The notes beneath the pieces are model-generated. The model worked only from the letters and a program-made list of their open reading frames with translations. It was not told the origin of the DNA and did no database searches. DNA of 64,000 bases from Perkinsela sp. pyNocScin1 (lineage: Eukaryota; Euglenozoa; Kinetoplastea; Prokinetoplastida; Perkinselidae). How positions within the stretch are numbered: the first letter of the stretch is position 1; each line of letters starts with the position of its first letter. This document shows positions 10,135-18,046 of this stretch, piece by piece. The DNA lies in the NCBI GenBank assembly GCA_964019655.1, contig CAXHTR010000005.1, positions 186,001-250,000 of the forward strand, written 5' to 3'. Position numbers and translations under genes: made by a program.

Positions 10135-10740
10135 ATGCATTCTTACAAAGATGAATTCATGGCTGCAGCTTTTCATGAGGCTCGAATAGCCCTAAATGAA
10201 GGTGAAGTTCCCGTCGGAAGCGTGTTAGCTTTTAAAAATCAATGGATTATCTCTCGTGGGCACAACGAGACAAACAATGGCAAGAGTGCTCTACGACACG
10301 CTGAGTTAGTATCCATTGAAAAATTGAGTGCAAAATTAGACAGCTGTGATAGTAAATTGCTCGATTGGCTTACATTACACAACAAGAAATATAAGCACAT
10401 TGAGAATGTTCTCAAGGATTGCGTATTGTATGTAACTGTGGAACCGTGTATTATGTGCGCCTCTGCAATTCGAATATTGGGAATGGGTCATACCTTTTAT
10501 GGGTGTATGAATGAGCGCTTTGGTGGAAATGGTACAACGATATCGATGCATTCATTGAAAGGAAAGGATGAAATGTTGCAGAATATACCTAAATCAATAT
10601 TCTCTTTTGATCAATATCTCAGCGAGTGTGTGGGGGGAGATAGATTTCGAGAGAGCGTAGAGTTACTAAAAGAATTTTATCGTGGGGAAAATTTGGCCGC
10701 ACCAGAAGAAAAACGTATATTGAAAAGTTCGGCAGATTGA
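10135..10740 (+). CDS. ADAT2: tRNA-specific adenosine deaminase catalytic subunit (ADAT2/Tad2)
   Basis: ADAT2 with its partner ADAT3 converts A34 to inosine in tRNA anticodons. The 201-residue product carries the deaminase zinc sites HAE (RHAELVSIEKL, with the catalytic Glu) and PCxxC (VTVEPCIMCASAIR), followed by the family stretch FYGCMNERFGGNGTTISMH. The N-terminus (FMAAAFHEARIALNEGEVPVGSVLA) is the canonical start of the fold. An insertion of about 20 residues (LDSCDSKLLDWLTLHNKKYK) sits between the two zinc motifs and appears to be a lineage feature. This is the first gene of the plus-strand block. Confidence 0.93.
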   Translation: MHSYKDEFMAAAFHEARIALNEGEVPVGSVLAFKNQWIISRGHNETNNGKSALRHAELVSIEKLSAKLDSCDSKLLDWLTLHNKKYKHIENVLKDCVLYVTVEPCIMCASAIRILGMGHTFYGCMNERFGGNGTTISMHSLKGKDEMLQNIPKSIFSFDQYLSECVGGDRFRESVELLKEFYRGENLAAPEEKRILKSSAD

Positions 10741-10826
10741 TTCGATCGAGTATTCTTATCCATAGAAAGACTTATTACCAAAATTCACGCATCTTTCAAA
10801 ATTCATCCCTTTTTGTACATTCAAAG

Positions 10827-11297
10827 ATGCTATCAAATATTAGAGTTCGTAACCATTCACGAGCATTTCGCTTAAATGAACTTATGAAAAAGCACCAACT
10901 ATTGGCATCCCGGACGTATTGTCTCGGCATGTGCGGATTTACTGATACCAAATATAACGAAGATGCTGACAAAACGATTGAATACTTGTCCGACGTGTGC
11001 GACAAGCTAGCTGATAAGCTCCCTCTCTACTTCAAGGAAGTAAATGCTGATAATAATGTTCTGGAAATTGAAACTACAATGGGAAAGTATGTCATAAACA
11101 AGCAAGCACCTAATAAACAGCTTTGGCTTTCGTCCCCCATCAGCGGTCCTCATCATTATAGCATGCCGGAGTTCTCATTGAAAAGGCCATGGAAACATTG
11201 GCATTCTGGCCGTGATGGGCATAATTTGATCGAAATGCTGGAAATGGAGTTTTCAAAGGGCTCAGGAAGCTTGATAAGCTTTGATTCTGAACAGTAG
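10827..11297 (+). CDS. FXN: Frataxin, mitochondrial iron-sulfur assembly factor
   Basis: Frataxin stimulates the cysteine desulfurase complex in mitochondrial Fe-S cluster assembly. The start at ATG 10827 (MLSNIRVRNHSRAF) gives 156 residues with a basic, presumably mitochondrial, presequence. The frame is open upstream to 10737 but without an ATG. Family signatures are the acidic first helix YNEDADKTIEYLSDVCDKLADK, then VLEIETTMGKYVINKQAPNKQLWLSSPISGPHHY (family QIWLSSPxSGPxxY). The pyrimidine run at about 10806-10812 followed by AG suggests a trans-splice acceptor. Its job fits the other mitochondrial genes here, notably the Fe-S subunit of complex II 1.2 kb downstream. Confidence 0.93.
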   Translation: MLSNIRVRNHSRAFRLNELMKKHQLLASRTYCLGMCGFTDTKYNEDADKTIEYLSDVCDKLADKLPLYFKEVNADNNVLEIETTMGKYVINKQAPNKQLWLSSPISGPHHYSMPEFSLKRPWKHWHSGRDGHNLIEMLEMEFSKGSGSLISFDSEQ

Positions 11298-11398
11298 TGT
11301 ACTACGACCTACTTTAAAAACATGATTACAATACATCAGCTTACATGTGGTTCACCTCATTTGCCTTGTTTCTCAAAGCTGTGTCAAAACAGCTATAG

Positions 11399-11896
11399 AT
11401 GTTTAAAGCCCCATCACAAAAGTTAGCGAAACTAAGTGAGCGCTTCCTCGTAGAGAAATCTCAAAATCACTGCGTGTTTTGCAGCATAGGGAAAGGACGG
11501 CAGAAATGTTTAGAAATAGCTTCGACTTCTCAATGCGTTGCCATCATGGATATCAATCCACTGTCATTGGGCCATTGCCTGATCATTCCACGTAAACACT
11601 TCACAAAGCTTCATTCCATGGATGAAAAGAGCATGAAGGCGGTCTCTAAAATGATTTTGAGAGTCGCACAGGCTTTTAAACACGTTGATTATAATATTCT
11701 GCAGAATAATGGAAAATTGTCGCTGCAGACTGTTCCGCACGTACATTTTCACCTAATTCCCAAGAGGGGGCTAGATGATGGGCTTTTCGCTGGATTCCGG
11801 CGATCTGAATCTAACATGAGTAAAATCAAGCGAGAAGCCAAGCGAATCAGGTCGTTGTTAAAATATTTGCAAAAGCTATTTCGGGTCTTATTCTGA
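11399..11896 (+). CDS. HIT-family nucleotide hydrolase, copy 1
   Basis: HIT proteins hydrolyse or transfer nucleotide monophosphates. This 165-residue member has CVFCSIGKG at the N-terminal zinc/strand position, MDINPLSLGHCLIIPRKHF, ILQNNGK, and the histidine triad HVHFH within VPHVHFHLIPKR. The C-terminus is basic. It is followed without any spacer (TGA then ATG) by a second HIT gene of similar design. In this copy the segment before the triad reads NGKLSLQTVPHVHFH instead of the usual NNGAGAHQAVPHVHFH, so its ligand loop has diverged. Confidence 0.92.
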   Translation: MFKAPSQKLAKLSERFLVEKSQNHCVFCSIGKGRQKCLEIASTSQCVAIMDINPLSLGHCLIIPRKHFTKLHSMDEKSMKAVSKMILRVAQAFKHVDYNILQNNGKLSLQTVPHVHFHLIPKRGLDDGLFAGFRRSESNMSKIKREAKRIRSLLKYLQKLFRVLF

Positions 11897-12394
11897 ATGT
11901 CAACACAGCTTTTTATTCATTCTCATAATTCAATGCTCGATCCAAATTGCATTTTTTGCAAAATCATTGACGGTAGTGCACCATCGATAAAAGTTGCCGA
12001 AGATGAGCACTCAATAGCGTTCATGGACATCGCCCCTGTTTCTCGCGGGCATTGTCTTGTTGTTCCAAAATCTCATTACAAAAAGCTGCATGAGCTTCCC
12101 CCAGACATGATGGATGCTATAGGACGAATGCTTATCAAAGTTACCCGGGCACTCGAAATCGAAGAATACAATGTGCTCCAAAACAATGGTGCCGGTGCGC
12201 ACCAGGCGGTGCCGCACGTTCACTTTCATGTGATTCCTTCCAGACCTGAGCTCTCGTCAGAAAGTCGGCTGGATCTGCCCTTGATATGGAAAACTCACAA
12301 TATATCGCAAGAAAATTTACTTTCGGATGCGGAATCAATTCGATCACGCACAAGAACCTCAGTATTGCCAGAAATGCAGTCCATTGATACGTAA
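11897..12394 (+). CDS. HIT-family nucleotide hydrolase, copy 2 (HINT-like)
   Basis: This 165-residue protein resembles HINT1-type adenosine 5'-monophosphoramidases. It has CIFCKIIDGSAPSIKV, FMDIAPVSRGHCLVVPK, NVLQNNGAGAHQAVPHVHFHVIP with the full HxHxH triad. It is the closer of the two copies to the HINT consensus. The first ATG directly abuts the previous stop. A second in-frame ATG at 11933 (MLDPNCIF) follows a pyrimidine-rich stretch and leaves room for an RNA-processing site between the genes, so 11933 (153 residues) may be the real start. The tail after the triad is about 50 residues and polar. Confidence 0.92.
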   Translation: MSTQLFIHSHNSMLDPNCIFCKIIDGSAPSIKVAEDEHSIAFMDIAPVSRGHCLVVPKSHYKKLHELPPDMMDAIGRMLIKVTRALEIEEYNVLQNNGAGAHQAVPHVHFHVIPSRPELSSESRLDLPLIWKTHNISQENLLSDAESIRSRTRTSVLPEMQSIDT

Positions 12395-12441
12395 CATTGA
12401 GTGAGGCATAAGCCCTTTCAATTACCAAAATACTTCAAGTA

Positions 12442-12463
12442 TTTTTCAGTTTCTCTTCGTACA
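12442..12463 (+). promoter_or_regulatory. Possible trans-splice acceptor before SDH2 C-half
   Basis: A T-rich pyrimidine tract containing an AG (TTTTTCAG) lies 14-22 bases upstream of the ATG at 12464. This is the layout expected of a spliced-leader acceptor in a polycistronic eukaryote. There is no direct proof. Confidence 0.35.
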
Positions 12464-13015
12464 ATGCCATCCGCCCCTGCCATTGCGGGTGCACAGGCAT
12501 CCTTCGTGAGTCCTCTGTACGCATACAAGAAAATTCTGAAGCAAGCAACAACAAAACTTCCCTGTGCTTACGCAGTGAAAGAGAACAAATCATCATCCAT
12601 CTGCTTGCATACCACCGAGGGAGGGTTCGGCGGCCAGTGGGCAATATCAAAATGGTATCTCAAGCAAAAAGTTCATAGAACTAATCGACATCACTTAGAG
12701 GGCTTATATGAATGTGTTCTATGTGCATCGTGCACTGCAGCATGTCCGAGTTACTGGTGGAATAGGGACAAATTTCTTGGACCAGCAGTTCTCCTTCAGG
12801 CATATAGATGGATCATCGAGCCCCTGGATCCCGATATCGATGAGAGGTTGGCACAATTGGAGTCTGGCAATAGACTTAATATGTGTCATAACATTCTTAA
12901 CTGCTCAGTGACGTGCCCGAAGTACCTCAATCCAGGGCTGGCAATCAAGGGTATTAAGAAAATGCTCCTACCAACGGAATCTCCAGAAGGAGTGCCCCAG
13001 AAAAATACGAATTGA
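12464..13015 (+). CDS. SDH2C: Succinate dehydrogenase iron-sulfur protein, C-terminal half only (SDH2-C)
   Basis: The 183-residue product holds only the 4Fe-4S/3Fe-4S ferredoxin domain of the complex II iron-sulfur subunit: CVLCASCTAACPSYWWN, GPAVLLQAYRWI, CHNILNCSVTCPKYLNPG, then AIKGIKKML. A complete SDH2 of about 280 residues would also have an N-terminal 2Fe-2S plant-type ferredoxin domain (CRSGICGSC-like); nothing like it precedes this region or occurs in the window. The start ATG 12464 begins a sequence MPSAPAIAGAQASF that may serve mitochondrial import. The frame extends upstream only via a GTG. Split SDH2 encoded as two nuclear genes is known from Euglenozoa, so this is read as a functional half, not a fragment. 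Confidence 0.93.
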   Translation: MPSAPAIAGAQASFVSPLYAYKKILKQATTKLPCAYAVKENKSSSICLHTTEGGFGGQWAISKWYLKQKVHRTNRHHLEGLYECVLCASCTAACPSYWWNRDKFLGPAVLLQAYRWIIEPLDPDIDERLAQLESGNRLNMCHNILNCSVTCPKYLNPGLAIKGIKKMLLPTESPEGVPQKNTN

Positions 13016-13060
13016 TCGCTTCAATCCACGATAGTTGTATCTTACGCTTTGTAGCGATGT

Positions 13061-13083
13061 TTTGCTCATCATCTTTTTATCAG
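13061..13083 (+). promoter_or_regulatory. Possible trans-splice acceptor before the ABCG gene
   Basis: The tract TTTGCTCATCATCTTTTTAT is followed by CAG at 13081-13083, seven bases before the ATG at 13090. This favours 13090 over the ATG at 13057 as the start of the transporter, if spliced leader addition operates here. Confidence 0.4.
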
Positions 13084-13089
13084 TTTGAC

Positions 13090-14868
13090 ATGAGCGTAGG
13101 TTTACTTGATAGGCCTGATACAACCGGTGTTGACATTGATTGGGAAAATGTTGTTTACTCTATTACCAACACGTCGCTTTTCAGCCAAAAAGCTGAAGAA
13201 AAACATATTCTTAAGAATCTCAGTGGGCAGGCAAAAGGTGGCCGGTTGCTGGGTATCATGGGCCCATCAGGATGTGGAAAAACAAGTTTACTCAATTTCT
13301 TATGCGGCAGGCTCCCAAAGCACAAATCACATAAGCTGGAAGGGACTGTTACATTTAATGGGGTATCGCTGAGTCGTTCAGTTCTGACAGGCCTTCTTTC
13401 TTTCGTTGCACAAGACGACATCGTCTTTGAGATGGAGACACCGCGCGAAGCATTTTATTTCAACGGGCGTATACGGAGAAATTTATCCGATGAGTGCGCG
13501 AAAAAATCAGCTGAGAGTCTTCTCGAAGAGCTCGGTCTCAAAAAGTGCGCGGATACTATAATAGGAAAACATGACTCGATGCAAGGGATATCAGGGGGTG
13601 AGCGTAAGCGAACAAATATTGGAGTGGAACTAATTACACAACCACGCATCTTGTTACTCGATGAGCCAACAACGGGCCTTGACAGTGCAAGTGCACTACG
13701 CATTGTTCACATGCTCAAAGATCTCGCCCATGTACACGGTAACACTGTTGTCTGTACGATCCACCAGCCATCATCTGAAATATTCCACGTGTTTGATGAT
13801 CTTATGCTGCTTTCGCGAGGAGAATGCATCTATCATGGTGAAACGCGCGATTCAGTGCCCTACTTTAACTCTCTTGGTTTCCCGATCCCAAACCACTGTA
13901 ACCCTGCCGAGCACTTTTTGAGCGTGATACACAGGAACAGGAACATTCAGAAGTTTGCCCGCCTGAAAGGCCCACAAACTTTGAAGCAAGTTAGTAGAAA
14001 CTGGGACACGCCGCCCCGTGCGCCGCTGTTCACACAGGTAAAGCTCCTTGCAGCTCGGTCATTCCGAGATATGTTCCGATCACCTGTTGCATTTTATGCA
14101 CGCGCCTTTCAGACGATTGTATTCATCCTTCTCCTCGGGCTGCTATACCTAAAGCTAACATCCGACCAAGAAGGCGTCCAGGACCGTGTTGGGCTTCTTT
14201 TCTTTACTGTCGTCAATCAGGCCATGGTTTCTCTGATCAATGGTGCAATAGTATTCCCTCCTGAGCGGGCAATATTTCTTCGCGAGCAGGCAAATGGTGC
14301 ATATAACCCTTATGCTTATGCTTTTTCCAAAATCTTCGCAGAACTTCCACTCCAAGTCTTGTTTCCATCCGTTTTCGCCGCCTGCGTCTACTGGGTAACA
14401 GGCCTACGCAGTGATCTGACGGCATTCGGCATATTTCTTGCGACTTGCGTTCTCGTTGCAAACACAGCACAGAGCTATGGGCTCTTCGTCACTGCTGCGA
14501 TTTCGAGCGTGCAGGCAGCGATGTCTATCGTGCCTATAACTGTCATGCCTTTCTTCCTCACGGGTGGCCTAATGGCAAATACAGAGCGCTTGACGCCATG
14601 GCTCGGCTGGCTGAGCTATATATCTTTCATTCGGCGCGGATTCATTGCGCTTATGCGTAACGAGTTCGCTGGAAGAGAAAATTTCTCATGCCCTCTCGAC
14701 AACGGACCGTGTATTTTCCCGACGGGTGACTCTGTGCTCCGCTTCTACGGCTTCGAAACTGAAACAATTGGCGCACAGATGGTAAATCTTTTAACAAGCA
14801 TGGCTGTCCTGCGAATACTCACCGCACTGAGCTTGGCGTACCACTCGCGCAAAAGCATGCCCACATAG
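13090..14868 (+). CDS. ABCG-type half transporter
   Basis: A 592-residue ABCG (White/Scarlet, BCRP-like) half transporter with the reverse order typical of the subfamily: nucleotide-binding domain first, membrane domain second. Visible are Walker A (GIMGPSGCGKTSLLN), the Q-loop (LSFVAQDDIV), the ABC signature (ISGGERKRTNIGVEL), Walker B with D-loop (ILLLDEPTTGLDSASA) and the H-loop (TVVCTIHQPSSEIF). From about residue 320 there are six hydrophobic segments, including YARAFQTIVFILLLGLLYL and SIVPITVMPFFLTGGLMA. It would dimerise in a membrane and export lipids or small hydrophobic compounds; the substrate is unknown. The ATG at 13057 is an alternative start. Confidence 0.95.
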   Translation: MSVGLLDRPDTTGVDIDWENVVYSITNTSLFSQKAEEKHILKNLSGQAKGGRLLGIMGPSGCGKTSLLNFLCGRLPKHKSHKLEGTVTFNGVSLSRSVLTGLLSFVAQDDIVFEMETPREAFYFNGRIRRNLSDECAKKSAESLLEELGLKKCADTIIGKHDSMQGISGGERKRTNIGVELITQPRILLLDEPTTGLDSASALRIVHMLKDLAHVHGNTVVCTIHQPSSEIFHVFDDLMLLSRGECIYHGETRDSVPYFNSLGFPIPNHCNPAEHFLSVIHRNRNIQKFARLKGPQTLKQVSRNWDTPPRAPLFTQVKLLAARSFRDMFRSPVAFYARAFQTIVFILLLGLLYLKLTSDQEGVQDRVGLLFFTVVNQAMVSLINGAIVFPPERAIFLREQANGAYNPYAYAFSKIFAELPLQVLFPSVFAACVYWVTGLRSDLTAFGIFLATCVLVANTAQSYGLFVTAAISSVQAAMSIVPITVMPFFLTGGLMANTERLTPWLGWLSYISFIRRGFIALMRNEFAGRENFSCPLDNGPCIFPTGDSVLRFYGFETETIGAQMVNLLTSMAVLRILTALSLAYHSRKSMPT

Positions 14869-14912
14869 CGCATCAACTTAAATGTAATCCACGTAAACAG
14901 CACCCCGCTCGT

Positions 14913-14939
14913 AGCGCACATCGAAGCTAAATGTGCGCT
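14913..14939. repeat. Perfect 9-bp inverted repeat followed by a T run
   Basis: AGCGCACAT at 14913-14921 is the exact reverse complement of ATGTGCGCT at 14931-14939, with a 9-base loop. A short T run follows immediately. It lies in the gap between the ABCG stop and the probable UBA2 start at 14975. It could fold in RNA as a processing or terminator-like hairpin. Confidence 0.6.
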
Positions 14940-14974
14940 TTTTGGTTCAGTGGTTACTCTTTTTTACATTTATA

Positions 14975-17452
14975 ATGTTTCGAGGGGTAGTTCTGAAAGT
15001 TAGCCCAACTGAGGCCGATATAAAATCTTTGACCTTTTCACCAGCCAGGTGGCATGCATCTCGATTGTGCGCGAGCGAGGCCAAGGAAGAAAGTTGGAAG
15101 TGTACGTGTGACTGTTGCTGCTTCACGTTCGACCTAGACAGTGATGAAGAAGCGGGTAAGGTACCGATCGAATTGTGGAATCGCCCTGTTGTGTGGAGAA
15201 AAATACGAAATCCCATTGGCATCAACCGGGTACTTCCAGACGGTTTTGATAGAAAGAGCCTCTGTACAGGTGATAAGCAAGTATTTCTATCTCGAATCCC
15301 ATACCTGAATCATCACACATTTGCACATGCCGAAAAACTCAAGACTGTCGTGGAAATTTCAATGTCAAAAAGTAACTGTACAGATGCAGTTCAAAAGAAC
15401 AAAAAAATTATTTCAAAAGCCCCTGAAGGCAATGAAAAGGATGATTCTAGCATAGTGGTGATGGGCGCTGGAGGTATTGGCTGCGAAGTCCTTAAAACGC
15501 TTTTTCTCCGTGGCTTTCACGATTTTACTGTCATTGATAGAGACAACATAGAAGTAACAAATTTGAACAGGCAGTTGCTCTTTTCATCGAAGGACGTCGG
15601 GAGAGGCAAGGCTGAAGTATCGACCGAAGTGTTGCGCTGTGCAATGGATAGGGGTGCATTCTATACATCCCTTTTTCAAGCCAACCAAGGAGAATTCATA
15701 GAGGCCAAGCGTCAGATTCGCTATCATCACGGAGACATTGAGCGCTTCTGTGTATCAAAACATGACTTTTCGTGTTTCACTGACGAATTGAGCCAGTCGC
15801 ACGATCGCTCGATAAATGCCCTGGATGGAAAGCGCCTATGTGTCTCTGCCCTCGACAACGTGCCAACGCGACAGTTTATCAACCGCATCTGTTGCGAAGC
15901 TTCAGTGCCGATCATTGAGAGTGGCGTTTCTGGTTTGAATGGACAGGTCCAGCCGATATGTAGCTGCTGCGGTAGCGCTTGCTACGACTGTCATGGGATC
16001 AAGCGCAGCCAGCAACAGTCCTTCGCGGTTTGTACTGTCCATGCGCGTCCGACGAAAGTTTTGCACTGCATTCACTACGCACAGCAGCTACACGCTTTTT
16101 TGCTACAAGCGCTATGCGGTGAATCCTCTGTAGCTGAAGAGGAAAAATCAGAGTTTGATGATCTTCGTGCAGTGTTGCAGAGCCAACCGACGGGCCCTCG
16201 AGATACCTTGCGAAAAGTAGAGAAACTCTTCAACTTCATGTGTGCGGATCGCATTATCCGCAAATTCGAAGACAGCTCCAGTGGCATAGACGAGACTGAG
16301 CCACACGAAGCGCCTGGGGCCAAAAGACCTCGAGAACCTGTAGAAAAAAACTGCCCAAGCCCGATATCCTTTCTGGACCTTACGAAGTCGCTCGAGAAGA
16401 ATGAGGATATCACTGCGCACAGACCGCAGCTGTCACTTGCGCTTATTTTGTTTGTGCATGCAATTATGGTCTACTTAGGTACTGTGAGTGGGAAGGATTT
16501 GAGTGACAAAGTTCTGAAGGCGAATTTCATTTTCTCTGTGACCACGTTCCGTTGCATGGTTTTTCGGATAGACATCGCTGAGCATAGCATGGATGTGAAG
16601 AGTGCTGAAGGCTATGACAGCTTACTGCCCATGCTCTCATGCGCAGCACAAAGCAGCGAAGAAGAAGAGATGAGCCTTGACGTGCTCGAAAAGCTTAGCG
16701 ACCTCGCGAATTTGTATGGGTACATACATAACAAAGCGTACATGAGCATCGAAACAACTGCGATGCGCATCATACCGTCAGTCGCTTCTGCAAATGCTAT
16801 CCTCAGCGCATATGCAGCTTCACTTGGTGTGCGGCTGCTGTGTCATCGTCACTCTGCCGCCATCACCACCTTTGCGAATGGTCAAAAGATTTCAGCCGCT
16901 TCTATTTCCTATACGGGTGCGAACAGTGCATTCTGTGAGAACGAGGTTTTCCGAATGATTTACATGCGCGCAGTTCCTCTTCAAGTTAAAAATAGGCTCG
17001 TCAGGACCAAGCCTCGGCCAACAGTCTCCATGCCAATATACAGCCATCGAGCATACCGGGCCAACCCAAAGTGCGTCACATGTGGAAGACTCACAGCGAA
17101 GCAATGCCAGCGCACAGTAAATGTTTTAGCAGATTGCAGCAGCGTTACACTGCGGGATTTCGTGAGATGTGTAGCAGACCAGTTTCTTCGGATCAGTTTT
17201 CCGGTGATAGACATCGCAGCGTCTGGTCCAAACGCTGGGGATAGAACATATAGAACACTGTATGAGGCGGAGGACTTTGAGGTAAACGCTAGGGAGCCTC
17301 TGAGTAAATGGGTGGCCCAGGCACCCAACAGCGCTTTGCAACTCGTCGTGTCTTCCACTGATGCATTAGATGCTAAACATAGTGTGTGGGTATACCATGA
17401 TGTTAACAAAAAGCTTTCCAAAGATCAGTTGATACTTCGCTATGTGGAGTAG
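14975..17452 (+). CDS. UBA2: SUMO-activating enzyme subunit UBA2, with an unusual N-terminal extension
   Basis: UBA2 is the catalytic half of the heterodimeric SUMO E1. From residue about 164 the sequence is plain E1: VVMGAGGIGCEVLKTLFLRGF (ATP site), VIDRDNIEVTNLNRQLLFSSKDVGRGKAEV, ALDNVPTRQFIN, then SFAVCTVHARPTKVLHCIHYA, with the catalytic Cys at residue 353. It ends with a ubiquitin-like domain (LRDFVRCVADQFLRISFPVID). The zinc cysteines CSCCGSACYDC and CVTCGRLTAKQC are visible. The first ATG is at 14975; a GTG at 14933 is not used here. Residues 1-130, with a WKCTCDCCCF cysteine cluster, have no counterpart in UBA2; an internal ATG at 15362 (MSKSNC) would give a normal-length N-terminus. 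Confidence 0.9.
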   Translation: MFRGVVLKVSPTEADIKSLTFSPARWHASRLCASEAKEESWKCTCDCCCFTFDLDSDEEAGKVPIELWNRPVVWRKIRNPIGINRVLPDGFDRKSLCTGDKQVFLSRIPYLNHHTFAHAEKLKTVVEISMSKSNCTDAVQKNKKIISKAPEGNEKDDSSIVVMGAGGIGCEVLKTLFLRGFHDFTVIDRDNIEVTNLNRQLLFSSKDVGRGKAEVSTEVLRCAMDRGAFYTSLFQANQGEFIEAKRQIRYHHGDIERFCVSKHDFSCFTDELSQSHDRSINALDGKRLCVSALDNVPTRQFINRICCEASVPIIESGVSGLNGQVQPICSCCGSACYDCHGIKRSQQQSFAVCTVHARPTKVLHCIHYAQQLHAFLLQALCGESSVAEEEKSEFDDLRAVLQSQPTGPRDTLRKVEKLFNFMCADRIIRKFEDSSSGIDETEPHEAPGAKRPREPVEKNCPSPISFLDLTKSLEKNEDITAHRPQLSLALILFVHAIMVYLGTVSGKDLSDKVLKANFIFSVTTFRCMVFRIDIAEHSMDVKSAEGYDSLLPMLSCAAQSSEEEEMSLDVLEKLSDLANLYGYIHNKAYMSIETTAMRIIPSVASANAILSAYAASLGVRLLCHRHSAAITTFANGQKISAASISYTGANSAFCENEVFRMIYMRAVPLQVKNRLVRTKPRPTVSMPIYSHRAYRANPKCVTCGRLTAKQCQRTVNVLADCSSVTLRDFVRCVADQFLRISFPVIDIAASGPNAGDRTYRTLYEAEDFEVNAREPLSKWVAQAPNSALQLVVSSTDALDAKHSVWVYHDVNKKLSKDQLILRYVE

Positions 17453-18046
17453 ATGTGAACCGCTCTATTCTCTTAGAAAGCAGCTACCTGCTCTTTGTTA
17501 GTTGAAATTAGCTTGAATTTTTACCACTTTCAAATAGAAAATGTAGATTGTTTGGTCAATTGTCAACAGAAATTCTTAGTCGGGTATGTTCGACGTGAAC
17601 TATCGGAAGACGCGTGAGATCAATAATTCGTGTTCATGGCTGTTTAGCACGAAGAATTTTTGGCTGCTGTATACCCACGAAGTAATCGAAGGGGCTTCTC
17701 CCATATTTTTTATCAAATGGTATCATGAAATGAGCGTTTTTCATGAAAACCATTTTGAATCTCCAATGGTCATAGGTACTTTAAAACAGAGTCCTTTGAA
17801 GCTTTGAAGAAATTATTTTTCGTGTTTCGAGTTGCTGTTTCATGGCAAGGCAATTAAAGCATGATAAATTTTCGGCGCAAAAAAAAGTACTGAAGTGTCT
17901 TACTCGCAAATTATCACGTTACTCTTCGCGGGGCCAGTAATCGGGAATGTTATGTGCATTGTACAAGATAGATGGAAGAAAATACAAGATAAAGTTGATA
18001 TGGGATTGGAGACTTATTCCCTACTCATGAGACGTCATAAACCTTG
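17453..18046. other. Convergent strand-switch region without a recognised gene
   Basis: This 594-base gap lies between the tails of the plus-strand block ending in UBA2 and the minus-strand block ending in the Y14-like gene. Only short frames occur (for example 17586-17807), with no family resemblance. The sequence is AT-rich. It is the expected place for transcription termination and for RNA polymerase III genes in a directional-cluster genome, but I found no convincing tRNA or snRNA. Confidence 0.4.

Noticed and set aside
10737-10740. Apparent overlap of deaminase and frataxin frames
   Set aside because: The upstream codon is TTG; the first ATG of frataxin is at 10827.
12990-13020. Apparent 4-base overlap of SDH2-C and ABCG frames
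   Set aside because: The overlap depends on a TTG; the first ATGs are at 13057 and 13090.
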